A stretch of DNA of 64,000 nucleotides from Tribonema minus. Its lineage: Eukaryota; Sar; Xanthophyceae; Tribonematales; Tribonemataceae. How positions within the stretch are numbered: the stretch's first letter is position 1; every line of letters starts with the position of its first letter. The translations under genes were made by a program, and so were the position numbers. The stretch is taken from the NCBI GenBank assembly GCA_017506865.1, contig JAFCMP010000001.1, positions 1,550,001 through 1,614,000 on the forward strand, written 5' to 3'. Below the pieces are notes generated by a model. The model worked only from the letters and a program-made list of their open reading frames with translations. It searched no databases and was not told the origin of the DNA. Of this stretch, positions 38,701-49,200 are shown piece after piece.

Positions 38701-39418
38701 ACATTCTGATTGCAACCGCTTCTTTCTACATCTGCTCGTGATTCATCACCTGGGCTCTCCCACACGCCCAAGCCCAGCGCTCAATTCATGACACAGCCCC
38801 CTGCAAGGCATGCAGCCGCAAAACTGGACAGCACCTGTACATAGTAGGCCAGTAACCTAACGCATGGTTTCAAGGCCGTCGTTGAAGTTTGTGATCGGGT
38901 GAGCTGCGTGAAGGGCGCCCTCTGAACCGCATCTTCACGACAGCATAGTGAGTGCGCCACTGTGCCACGCATTGTGATCATGCTCCATTTTTGTCAGCGG
39001 CGGAGACGGGAGGTTGGACCTAAGAAAACATCCACTTGCAGCGGTAAAATGCCTGCGTGCAGGTGTTCAGAACAGCAGCCAATAGTTCACATTTGAACAA
39101 TCGTCTGCAGCCAATACTTTTTACATGTGAAGAGGAGTCATACTTTTGTGGTCCCTGCTGAAAGCATGCATTGGCGCATGTTGTGTGGCGAATGGTCGTT
39201 GATTGCACAACCAGTACCATTGAACATTGCTGTGCCATCAATCAGATTGCAGATTTGCTTACTCAATATCCACAATGCTCGCTGCGCTCGCCTGTGCGAT
39301 CCCTCGTGCAGCGTTCTCGCACCACAAGACCGTTCTTCTCGCGGACACCGGCAAAGGCGGACTGATCGCCAATGCGCTGAGCGCTGTCAAGAACATTCTG
39401 CACACGCGCGCCGCGTGA
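29735..39418 (+). CDS. ALDH3-type (fatty) aldehyde dehydrogenase, copy A
   Basis: Same enzyme class as copy B. Exons: 29735-29910, 30111-30159, 32175-32342, 32925-33063, 33485-33607, 34454-34605, 36112-36216, 36675-36839, 37733-37855, 38343-38430 and 39312-39418. They total 1395 nt, 464 residues, frame intact. Marks: APWNYP (Asn121), [16 protein letters not shown] (Glu216), NCGQMC (Cys250, the usual 34 residues after the Glu), [19 protein letters not shown] and FSHHKTVL. Exon 2 (16 codons) ends at a GC donor (cag|gcaagc); its length and phase match the paralogue, which supports GC-AG splicing. Exon 7 is one codon shorter than in copy B, and the C-terminus is longer with no membrane anchor. 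Echo arrays occur before exon 3 and after exons 4 and 6. The start is the first ATG that leads directly into the family's N-terminal helix. Confidence 0.95.
31005..31125 (+). repeat. Telomere-like tract in ALDH3-A intron 2
   Basis: Degenerate TTAGGG-type array in gene sense: gagggttagggttagggtag at its start, then many variants (ggattagg, gggtaagg). It occupies the same intron and orientation, upstream of exon 3, as the purer tract in ALDH3-B. Confidence 0.85.
31250..32180 (+). repeat. Acceptor-side echo array before ALDH3-A exon 3
   Basis: Degenerate copies of the intron end plus exon start occur near 31677, 31860 and 32039 before the real exon at 32175. They read [27 protein letters not shown] and [10 protein letters not shown], against [17 protein letters not shown] in the exon, each after a cag. 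Spacing is about 183, 179 and 136 bp. Further upstream the array continues as repeats of cccttgaatgc(g/a)ccgcagcgcc (31261 and 31410). Copy 2 keeps an open frame through the matched part; copy 1 contains a stop soon after. Confidence 0.85.
33050..33350 (+). repeat. Donor-side echo array after ALDH3-A exon 4
   Basis: The real donor (gtatgt, 33064) is followed by four further donor-like copies: 33125 (gtatgt), 33179 (gtacgt), 33245 (gtatat) and 33329 (gtatac), at 54-84 bp spacing. Segments between them keep gtggtgctgagcgc- and gtactgaagc-like pieces matching the exon end gtggtgctgggcgcggtgcc. Confidence 0.7.
34555..34995 (+). repeat. Donor-side echo array after ALDH3-A exon 6
   Basis: The exon end tcgtcgacaggga...aagctcgtggacgag plus donor gtccgttgt (34606) is repeated with donors at 34735, 34872 and 34946. 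The copies share the same intron continuation (agcatacgctgcg, then gacatgcatttg). Echo 2 preserves nearly the whole 45-nt exon edge; the third retains only gcaaggtccgttgt. Confidence 0.9.
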
Positions 39419-42400
39419 ACGCAGTTGGGTGCACATGACCACGAGGGGCCTCTCCCCCCCGCTTCATCCCGTGACAGATTGAGCGAGTTTCTTGCAGCTC
39501 GAGTACCTCTAGGTACTGCAGCAGCCACTGGCAGCCGCCAGCACTGAGTCAAGGGACCTCAGTGAGGCAGGTGCTGCTACAGTAGGAAGTAGAACTGCAG
39601 GGAGTAATCACGTCTGTCAATACTACACGTACGCGCATGAGGCAGGTAGATCTGCAGGGGGAAGGAACAGCAGCCTGCACTCCAACTGTGCTCGTAGTGA
39701 TTGAATGTGCGCGCAGCACACATTGCCATGGTATATGATCTGCCAATGAGCATTGCTCAGGCAGTCATCTAAAGTATGCGCAGACTTGAAGCGACATTCA
39801 GGTTTTCATATGTATAGCTCACGAGAGCCGGACCATCTCTCAGTGCACGCCCAGAGGCAAATGTGATCAATGCCAGGGACCGCACATCACATACTGCTAC
39901 ATACTTGAAGCAGCTAAATAGTGGAGGTGTATCAGGGTCAGATGTATCAAAGTCAAGCGGCCAGCAAGCCCTGGCGTACATAGTACCTGCAGGTCTTTCG
40001 CACGGCAACGCAAACCCGTCGATCTATGCAACAGCGCATGTGTGCATGTCGCAGTAGCCAAATCGATCGATGAACCAATGCAGTGTCCATGTCCACGACA
40101 GCAGGGTACATGTGGCTGCTCTCGTAGGTGCTCAACAGGGACGAAGCACACATATGCATTTTCCATCAAACAACTGCCATGACACCATTGGCTTCTTGCA
40201 CTTGGCATCATATGCCCCTGTTGCTGTTTGCATGACCAGGGAAATTTCACTCTTCAAAGTTGTGCGCATTGGTGTACACTACGTACCAGTGTTAAACACT
40301 GCTGCTGCTTTGTCGATACAATATGCAGTCATGTTTCTGCCAAACGAGTCTGGTCTGTTGCATCTGCAGTGACACACAATGTCATGCATCATGTCATGCG
40401 CAACGTACTGGATTGTCTTACTGGCAGTGTCAGCTTGACTGAAACAAGTTGCGCAAGAGGCATGAAGTTTGGCGCTTTCCAGCTTCGGCTCTAAGACTTC
40501 TGTAGCCCCTGTGTAAGTACTCGCGTACCAGAAATTTCACTCTTCAAAGTTGTGCGCATTGGTGTACACTACGTACCAGTGTTAAACACTGCTGCTGCTT
40601 TGTCGATACAATATGCAGTCATGTTTCTGCCAAACGAGTCTGGTCTGTTGCATCTGCAGTGACACACAATGTCATGCATCATGTCATGCGCAACGTACTG
40701 GATTGTCTTACTGGCAGTGTCAGCTTGACTGAAACAAGTTGCGCAAGAGGCATGAAGTTTGGCGCTTTCCAGCTTCGGCTCTAAGACTTCTGTAGCCCCT
40801 GTGTAAGTGCTCGCGTACCAGAAATTTCACTCTTCAAAGTTGTGCGCATTGGTGTACACTACGTACCAGTGTTAAACACTGCTGCTGCTTTGTCGATACA
40901 ATATGCAGTCATGTTTCTGCCAAACGAGTCTGGTCTGTTGCATCTGCAGTGACACACAATGTCATGCATCATGTCATGCGCAACGTACTGGATTGTCTTA
41001 CTGGCAGTGTCAGCTTGACTGAAACAAGTTGCGCAAGAGGCATGAAGTTTGGCGCTTTCCAGCTTCGGCTCTAAGACTTCTGTAGCCCCTGTGTAAGTGC
41101 TCGCGTACCATATACTAATGTCGAAAGCAATGCACCTTGCAGACATCAAGTCACTGCTGCGCTTCTTTACGATCATCAGGCATGAGTGGGCTTCATGTAG
41201 TGCGCATGGTGAGTGAAGCTCTGAAAATGCAAGGCCTTGCACCGTAGCGTTGCCCGCCTCTCCATGATGCCCAGTGGAAAGTTTTTAGCAAAGTCGTGTC
41301 CACCACCAGCTCCAGTGCGTGTGTGCACTGTCTATCTATCAGCTGACCACAATTATTTACAAGTAATACAGCTCTGCTCCCAGTATGCGCCTGACATGCC
41401 GGCTTCAAAAACCATTGAGGCTATAGCCAACACCCAAAAAGTCAAAACAATTTCCATGTACGCATGCGATAGAAGTCATGTGCCGTTCATGTCTGCAATC
41501 ATTCAAGCTACACCCACAACATCTTATGATGGTCACCAGAGCGTAGCATTTGCAACCGACTGCAGTACAAGCAAATGCCCAATCACTTTGCTGTCATCGT
41601 TGCCGAGACAAATGCATGTGCAGCGACCCCTGGCACACACGCGCAACATGCGGCCGATGTCCTACAGAACTCCATGTTGCCTGACGAACTGCTTCGTGAA
41701 GCTGTCAGTTTGGCCACTCCAGCAGAGTTGCAAGCAAGAAACAGTTGTGCGATGACACACTAATGAAAGGTCCTCAACTGGCACAGCTAAAGTGTAGATA
41801 TTGCAGTTTGCCAGTGAGTTGCGCACAAATGAGCATTGCTGACCAACGTAATGAGATTGCGCCATCAAACCCTTTGATTGACATAGATTCTCTCCCCAGC
41901 CTGCAGAGAAAGCTTCAATAGCAGACTGAACCTTGTGTTTGACTACATGGGCTGATGCTAGAAACATACTGCAAATGTACGAGTCATCAGCTCTTACAGA
42001 TCGTTGTAATCAATGCCCACCTTCACTATGGTAAGCAACGCTGCTCAAGCCACAAGCACAAGCAGTGTCCAGTTGCAAGGAGGGCAGTGAGGGTGTACAA
42101 TGAATGATGCAGAAATATATGATTTGAAGTACATGTATTCAACCACCAGCTCGTGCGAAAAAGCACAGGAACAAAGGATAGTGCTTGGCAAGCCAGCCTG
42201 CTACATACACGCCCCGCTAAAGCGCAAAGATTGCCGCACACAGACCACTTCTTTACAGCAGCATCAAGCTATGCGCCAGGTTACCGTACACTACATCCAC
42301 CTCAAGAGCCAGTGACGCAACTTCCATAGCTGATTCTCCACCATCTGTGCTTGGACACGCCATGTCGCCAGATAGTAAGGTTGGTAGTCTGACAGCGCTG

Positions 42401-45400
42401 CGTGAGTGCCTCTCACGCTCAAGCTATCACCGGAATGCTGCAGTAGCTGGCGTTGCTTTAAAAAGTCACTGCAGCAGCGCTCCACACCCGCTGGCGCTAC
42501 CGGCCCCAATAGCGTCGCTGCCACTGCAGCGATCGCCGCTGTAACTAGCCAAAAAATACGTTTTCGCCGCCGTCATCTTTGCGCACCAGATCGCCGGAGG
42601 CAGCGGTGACGGTTGCGTTGGCCTCCCGACCAGCCTCGCTGCCATCGGAAACGGCTGCGCTGGGGGGACTGTCATCTTCACTGCCACCGCCGCCACTGCT
42701 CTCCTCGTCAGCTTTGTCGCACAAATACATTATGAGGGCTGCTGCAGCAACTTGCTGCTGCTGGTCAGAAGAGCTGCTGCTGCTGCCGCGGCTGCTGCGG
42801 GCGCGGTCCTGCGCGAATGCCATACACACGTGAGGAGGATCACGTCGTCAGAATCTGAGGTGCACGTGACGCGCAGACTGGTTGTTGGATTCAGCATGGG
42901 CTGATACCGCACGCGTCACCAACATGATAATCACGTCATCAGACTCTGAGATGCACAGACTGGGTGTTGGTTTCATCATCGACTTGATGCAGCACCTCTC
43001 TGTGCGACACCGGACTGCAAAGTGCGCCTTCCACGTCATTCATTCCGTGGATTGGCAGAAACGGTGGCTCATCGAATTTATCAAAATTGCATTGGTGCCG
43101 CTTGCGTCACAAGGGACCTCAGACCCTCATGGTACTGGAGGCCCGGCATCACGTCAGTTGTGGCTAGAGAAGGCGCGGTCCAGATGCCGACTGCACCGTG
43201 AACATAAAAATACATGTGGAGCGGCTAACTTTGCCTCACAATGACAGCTTGTGAACTTGGGCAAAAATCATGGTTGAAGTCTGTGAGAGCCGGCCAGTCG
43301 TCTGTTCCCGTGCAGCGCAATCAGTCCCCAGAGAGCACACAAGCTGCGTCTCAGGGCTGCAGCGCATGCACACTGCACCTAACTGTGCGGTTTTGACTTC
43401 CGCTGCCGAAGACCAAAACGTCCAGTCTGCTTCATGGCCATTGATAGCATTAGTTTGTCACTTGACTGATCTGCGCCGGCTAAGCTTATCATTGTCATGC
43501 ACCCAGGCACTTCACAATCTGGCTTAAGGCGTGGATAGCGAGGTAAGTCATTTGAGCATGAAGCACGGTGATTTCAACCCAATAACTTCAAGCAACATCA
43601 AATAGGGGGGGTTGGCTCACCCTGCTTATCTTCCCAAGAATAGCCAGCGTCTCTGCGAATGCCTTCCGTTATTGCTCCTGGCAGAGTGACAATCACTGTT
43701 AGTGTCAGAAAGGAACTGTACAGCGCAGCTCACACCTTGAATTCGTGTATGCTTGGGCATAGGCACAGCTGCAAGAAGTTCAAGCAGGCCTGCTCGCATG
43801 TTCCATGTGCTCGATCACATCCCACATTTAATTTAGTGACTGCATGTACGCACAAGTCAGTCTGCCTTTACTGCTGCCCTAATCGCAGGTCACAGCAAAG
43901 AGCAATGTACAAGTATGGAGGATGACCTTAGCCTCTGTGTGGGTCATCTGGCTTCCCCTGAGGCACATCAGCATCAAGGAAACGGACAATCATGTGCCGA
44001 CATACTTCACGTGAGGAAAAAGTGGAGCACATAGATTCAATTGTATATTTCAAAAAAATGAGTCATCCCACTACAAATCTCTGGCGGGCGTCTATTTGAC
44101 ATCTCAAAATTCAGGAATGCAGCTTCATACCCAGGGCATTGGGAGTGTCAGGTGAGTTGGCTGGCAAAAGCGTACTTGTCAGCTTTGGCGCGACATTGCT
44201 TGTAGGTCCACTCACTGTGCGACACTCAGGCAGGGCTTGTACCTCAGAAGTAAGAGGTGAGCATTTATGCTGTGAGCAAGGTGATTGGTATTGTATGGTG
44301 GCCGAAACACAAGCACCTTCAGCACATTGGGCCTATGCGCCATTTGTCCAGGGGTCATACGGGCTGCAGCTGGGCAGGAAAATCAAGCAGTTTATCAAGG
44401 AGTTGGCATTGCGCTCACTTACGTGCTCAGGCGGGGTGAAGTGAAAACGTTCCTTGTGCCCAATCCCCTGTGAGTGCGATGACAGGCACGCAGTCACAGT
44501 GAGGCATCCAGGATATGACTCATCAAATGGGTGCACCACCATCGTTGGCCTCAAAGTTAGCGCCAAATATGGTGCAGCGACAATTTGCAGGAACAGATAA
44601 CAGTGTTGTGCACCGGTTCAGCACTTTGTAAAACATGCCATTGAGGCCCATGGAAGCTACTACCATGGCACAACCAAAATCATTGCTGGTGACGTGCAGG
44701 CGCTGCTGCATTCGCCTAACTCACGGTGGCACGACAAGTGCAGGAAGGAGCCGTGAGGATCAAGTATAGGCCAGCAATAGTAGGCACGTAGCTGCAGCAG
44801 AGCCCCATGTAGGCAAAATAGAAAGACCACCAACCCTACCCTTAATTGCTGTGAGGGGGAGGAGCCAATAAGTAGCAACAGAATGCATCGTTGCAGTTTG
44901 CAACTATTGGGGTTCCGCAGGTGGTACCGCTGCCAGCTACTTCTGAAAATTCTACACAGACAACACATTGTTGCTGTGTGCACATGCCCGCTGCAGTTTT
45001 GTGCCTACATACCCCGGGTGCTTTCCCCTGAGCAAACATCAGTAAGAAAAATAATATCCCAGCAATATATGGCCCCCAGATATTCAAGCTGCATCTCACC
45101 GAAGTCCGAGGAGCCCTTGTTGACTTGAAGGTCCGCACTGACATGGACTGGCGCAGCTGGTTCTGAGGCACGTTCTGACCAAACACAGGCAACAAATTAC
45201 ACGTCAGCATAGCATGCGCAGTGCAGGTCCCGTTGTGGCTTGAGCTTTATTTATAATGTTAAGGCTCAAGCGCATTGTGAGTGCCCACTGTTGCATCACA
45301 TAATATCATGAAATTTCTTGCACGCTGTCAGTGATCAAATCCGATGAGTCAGGGGGCTGCACACAGCCTGCAGGATCACGATTGATCAGCTCGAGTGCAC

Positions 45401-46292
45401 AGGGAAACCGTAAGCTCAGCTTGCACTGAGAGCAGACCATGATGAAGCAATCATTCAAAGCACTCTCTCAAGTAGTTGCACGGGTGCATGACCATTCAGC
45501 TGGGGGCATTATGCCCAGCACATGTTGTATGTCTTCAGCAGCGTGTGGCGAATTCCGATCATGCAGGAATCCACCAATTTAAACGATCTCTGCTTGAGAT
45601 CTCGACACCTTTTGAAATCCTGCAGCCGTGCTTAACCCGTGAAGTGACACTGGAAGTTCGCAAAGCGCAACTAGGACAGCAATAATGATGGGCGATAAGA
45701 TACTACAGGGCACCAGGAAGTGCTCGAAAGGTCATGAGCTGCAGTGGGTGACGCAGATGTACGCTTGCGCGCTGCGTATAGATGCGAAGGCGAGGAAGAT
45801 CCGCTCTCTGTCTGACGAATGCTGATGTATCAACTGCAGCTGACACGCGATCATTGAAATGGCGGAGATGACACTTTTTGCTGGAAGAGCAACATTTTGC
45901 TAAATGCACTGAACACCGCGTGAGATTGCTTGCGAACGAGTGCGCAACGACAGGCCTCCAGCCTCATATACTCTAAGAGGATCTTTGAGCTGGCCACGCT
46001 TGTTGCTCTGCCGAAGCTGTCAGTAGACAACGCTCACACAGTCTCAACTCTACTCGAAGATGTGTTCGACGTGGTGGGCACGACGTGCGGGGGGAAATGC
46101 GCTACAGGCTCGAAGCACGACGTACCTGCCTCGTCAAGCGCGCAGCTCCAGCCGCTAGGCACCTCAGCATCCTTCTGGCTGGATGGGACAACGCGTCAAG
46201 AGATTTGTTTGCTCAACCCAGACCTTGAAGTAGGAGAGTCCCCACCCGGATGGAAGACAGGTTGAAGTACCCCTGTTGGGCAGAAAAAGAGC
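39419..46292. other. 6.9-kb region without a confident gene
   Basis: Between ALDH3-A and FTO. It holds the 290-bp triple repeat (40241-41110). Weak hints of coding: a minus-strand Ser/Asp/Gly-rich frame ending at 42545 (after a cgcgcag acceptor at 42809), and minus-strand hydrophobic segments near 43620-43730, 44740-44830 and 45005-45080. Together these could be fragments of a membrane-protein gene, but I could not join them in phase. A plus-strand frame ending at 46265, just before FTO, has protein-like composition but no recognised similarity. Confidence 0.4.
40241..41110. repeat. Three near-identical 290-bp tandem copies
   Basis: Copies start at 40241, 40531 and 40821, each opening with gaaatttcactcttcaaag and closing with ctcgcgtacca. 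I see only isolated differences (gtaagtac in copy 1, gtaagtgc in copies 2 and 3). The near identity contrasts with the eroded arrays elsewhere and implies a very recent expansion or an assembly artefact. No conserved protein is apparent in either strand. Confidence 0.95.
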
Positions 46293-49200
46293 ATGGGCAA
46301 GAAGCGCAAAGGCCGCTCTGCTGCAGCGTCCTTCACTAACGCTGAACTTGAACAAGCTTCAGCTGCCGCTGATGCACCTCGCGCCACGAAGAAGCGGAAT
46401 CGCGAAGAAGGCAAACCTGTTCGGTTCACCCATCCAGCGCTGGCTGGCAGAGATCAGACCTGGTTGTCGCCTGAGGATGATCTATTTGGAGCTGCGTTGG
46501 AGACCAGCTATCGAGGTTTCAGACTGGAGCCCGCAGCCAGCTTGGGCAAGGACATCCACACGGCTTACAGAGGTAAACTGCACGGGAATTCCCGCTTTCA
46601 TGGCGAAATGCCCATCAAATGCGGAGAAAGCCTGGCGCCCATCAGGGTCTGAATTACCCTCATTTTAAGGTCTATCATTTTCTGTGCAGCTGCAGCGCAG
46701 AAGTTTGGCTCATCGTTGTTAGTTAGTGTTGTGTAACTGGTGCGGTCGTCGTCTTCACCGAAATCAGAATTTCCTGTTGCAGTAACGTTGGCGTGCCGCC
46801 ATGCACAGCCTTGTCCGCGGTCAGCGCTGGCGCACTCCTTGAGCGTTTCATTCAATGCTTGAAGTCCTGCATCTCTAGTCATCGCAGCACCAACACGCCG
46901 TAATAGGACATGCATGCGAGCAGACTACATGTGTCCAAAGCTGTGTCTGGCAGCAAGACGAGCAGCACTACAACTGAATTGCGGCTTCAGCAGATTCTTC
47001 AATATGTGCCCGCTGCGCGCGCTCGCCACTTACGTCTTAAGATTTGCACCCGATGCTTGATGGTGTCAATTAAACACGGAACAAATGTGTTTCTGCAGCT
47101 GGCTTTTAGACTCCACCAGAGCAATGCAACTCAACTGCACTGAGCTGCGCCGCATGCCCTCCGCGCCCCGCCCGCGCCCCCGCCGCTCTCGCAGAGGCGT
47201 TCAGCAAAGTGCACGAAGCGGGGCTCTTCCTGTACGACATTGTGCAGGCGGGAGGGAAGCGCCTCAGTTCCACTTTTGTGACGCGCACGCTCGTGGGCGA
47301 GGCCGGCATCACGTACAAGTACCTCGGACTGCGCATCTTCGCGCACCCGTGGTGCGGCGGCGGGCAGGTGAGGCGCGGCGGCGGCGGCGCCGATGCTCGC
47401 CGCCATACACCAGGCTTCATGATACGTGTCGTGTGATGCTCGGTCACGGAGTTTGTAACACGGAGTTTGTAATAAACTGTAGGGCCCGGCCTCCGCCACG
47501 TCCTGGTGAGGCGCGGGCGAGGCGCATGCGCTGCTGGTGGTTTTGCTAATAGCTGCTGCGCACATAATTACGGGCATCATCGTGTGAGGTCTGGGTCACA
47601 TGGAGTGCAGCTCTGACGGTACTTCAGGCAACGGCGGTCGTCAGGCCAGATGTTCAGGAATGCAGCAGCGAGGCGCCCAGGGCACGCGCTCGCGGTGTCG
47701 CGCGTCGCTTTCGAGGTGTGATGCGCACGCTCGCAGTGCGCACCACATTGCGGTGTCATGCCAGGGCACCCCCTGCGAGCTGCCACAAAAGACCTCCCCC
47801 CAATGGCTGCTTCTACGGCCACCTGGGCCAGCGGTGAAGCTGCGCTTCCACAGTGCGTTTGATGTTCGTTGCGCTGTGCGTGTCAGTGTGTGCTCGTAGT
47901 ACGGCAATTCGGTGCCACCACTCACGCCGTAAAACGGCCTTCAGGGGCCGACCGCGTAAATGCACGCCCCGGCAGCAAGCGCGCTGACTGTGTGCGTGCT
48001 TCCGCTGTCGTGTGCGCGTCTCCTGATGCATGCTGCAGGGCTGCACATTTGCACAAGGGCCCTCAGACTGGGCGCCGCCCGGTGAACAGGCGGATGTAGG
48101 GCAGCAGCAGCAGCAGCAGCAGCATCAGAGGAAGAAGAAACACAAGGGGGAATCGGGCGCAGCGGCGGCGGCGGCGGTGGTGGCGGCAGCAGAGGATGCG
48201 GCGGTGACTGAGCTCTGGGGCCAGGGAGAGGTGGAGTCACTGGGTCCGAAGGTGAGCTCCCACGACTTTGAATGCACCTGTATGTCACACTTTGAAGTAA
48301 AACAACTGAGCAGGGAATAAAGTACGCCAGAGTGGTAAATGTTGACTCACACAAACCAGCACCAGGATATTTACACATCATGAGTGGATTTCCACATCAA
48401 GTTGCAGCAAAATTGTCCCCAGGAGCTAAGAAGCTTACATGCTGAATAGCTTTGCGCCCTAGTCGAACCAATCGACTGTTCATGTCCGCGTGTGTTTCTC
48501 AAGCAAATGGCTCCATGACCGAATGTGCACATTGGGGTTCATTGTGCCCTCATTGACGCTTGATTATGGCTTGAGATAATCCCTTCTATTCATTGATTAT
48601 TATCAGCAGAAAATTAAACGCTTGTGCGCCTATGTGTCAGCAACAATGGCTGGTACCGGCAGGCCGCCAGGCCCCTTGTGTCGACCTTGAAAGCAAGAAG
48701 CTTGCAATTGATTGGCGTTGATCGTGGTATGTTGCACCACTATGGAGCCAGCAATACACTTGACGCCAAATAATCATGAGCATGTAATTGTGGACAGCGA
48801 TAATACCTGGAGCCTTGTGGCACTTGAATACTTCAAAGTATAAATAGGTGGGAGCGTACGGGGGACAAAACTGAGCTCTGCTCGCGCAATGGTCTCATTC
48901 AATCATGCATCCAAACTTCAACTTGAGCTTGCAGGTGGTGACAGCGCTGCGACAGCTGTGCACGCTGAACGCGTGGCTGCGGCGGCGGGCAGAGCGCGCG
49001 TGCGCGGAAGAGGGCATCACCGCGCGGCTCGCTGCTGCGGGGCACTCCCCCGGCAGCTTCGACTTCAACCTGACTCTCATCAACAGGTACGCATACCGCC
49101 AGATTTGACTTCAACCTCACTATCGCCAACAGGTTTGCATATCGGCAGTTTCTGCTGCAACCAAGCGCTCATCAAGGTATGCGTGCGGGCAGCACGACTC

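Noticed and set aside
40859-41242. 127-codon minus-strand frame across the 290-bp repeat
   Set aside because: It is a by-product of tandem copies; no known similarity and no support from splice context.
42545-45210. Minus-strand membrane-protein gene assembled from hydrophobic segments
   Set aside because: The segments could not be joined with consistent splice phase and no family motif is visible; mentioned only as contents of the region.
46598-46915. 105-codon minus-strand frame in FTO intron 1
   Set aside because: Protein-like composition but no start context, splice partner or family match; overlaps FTO exon 1 surroundings.
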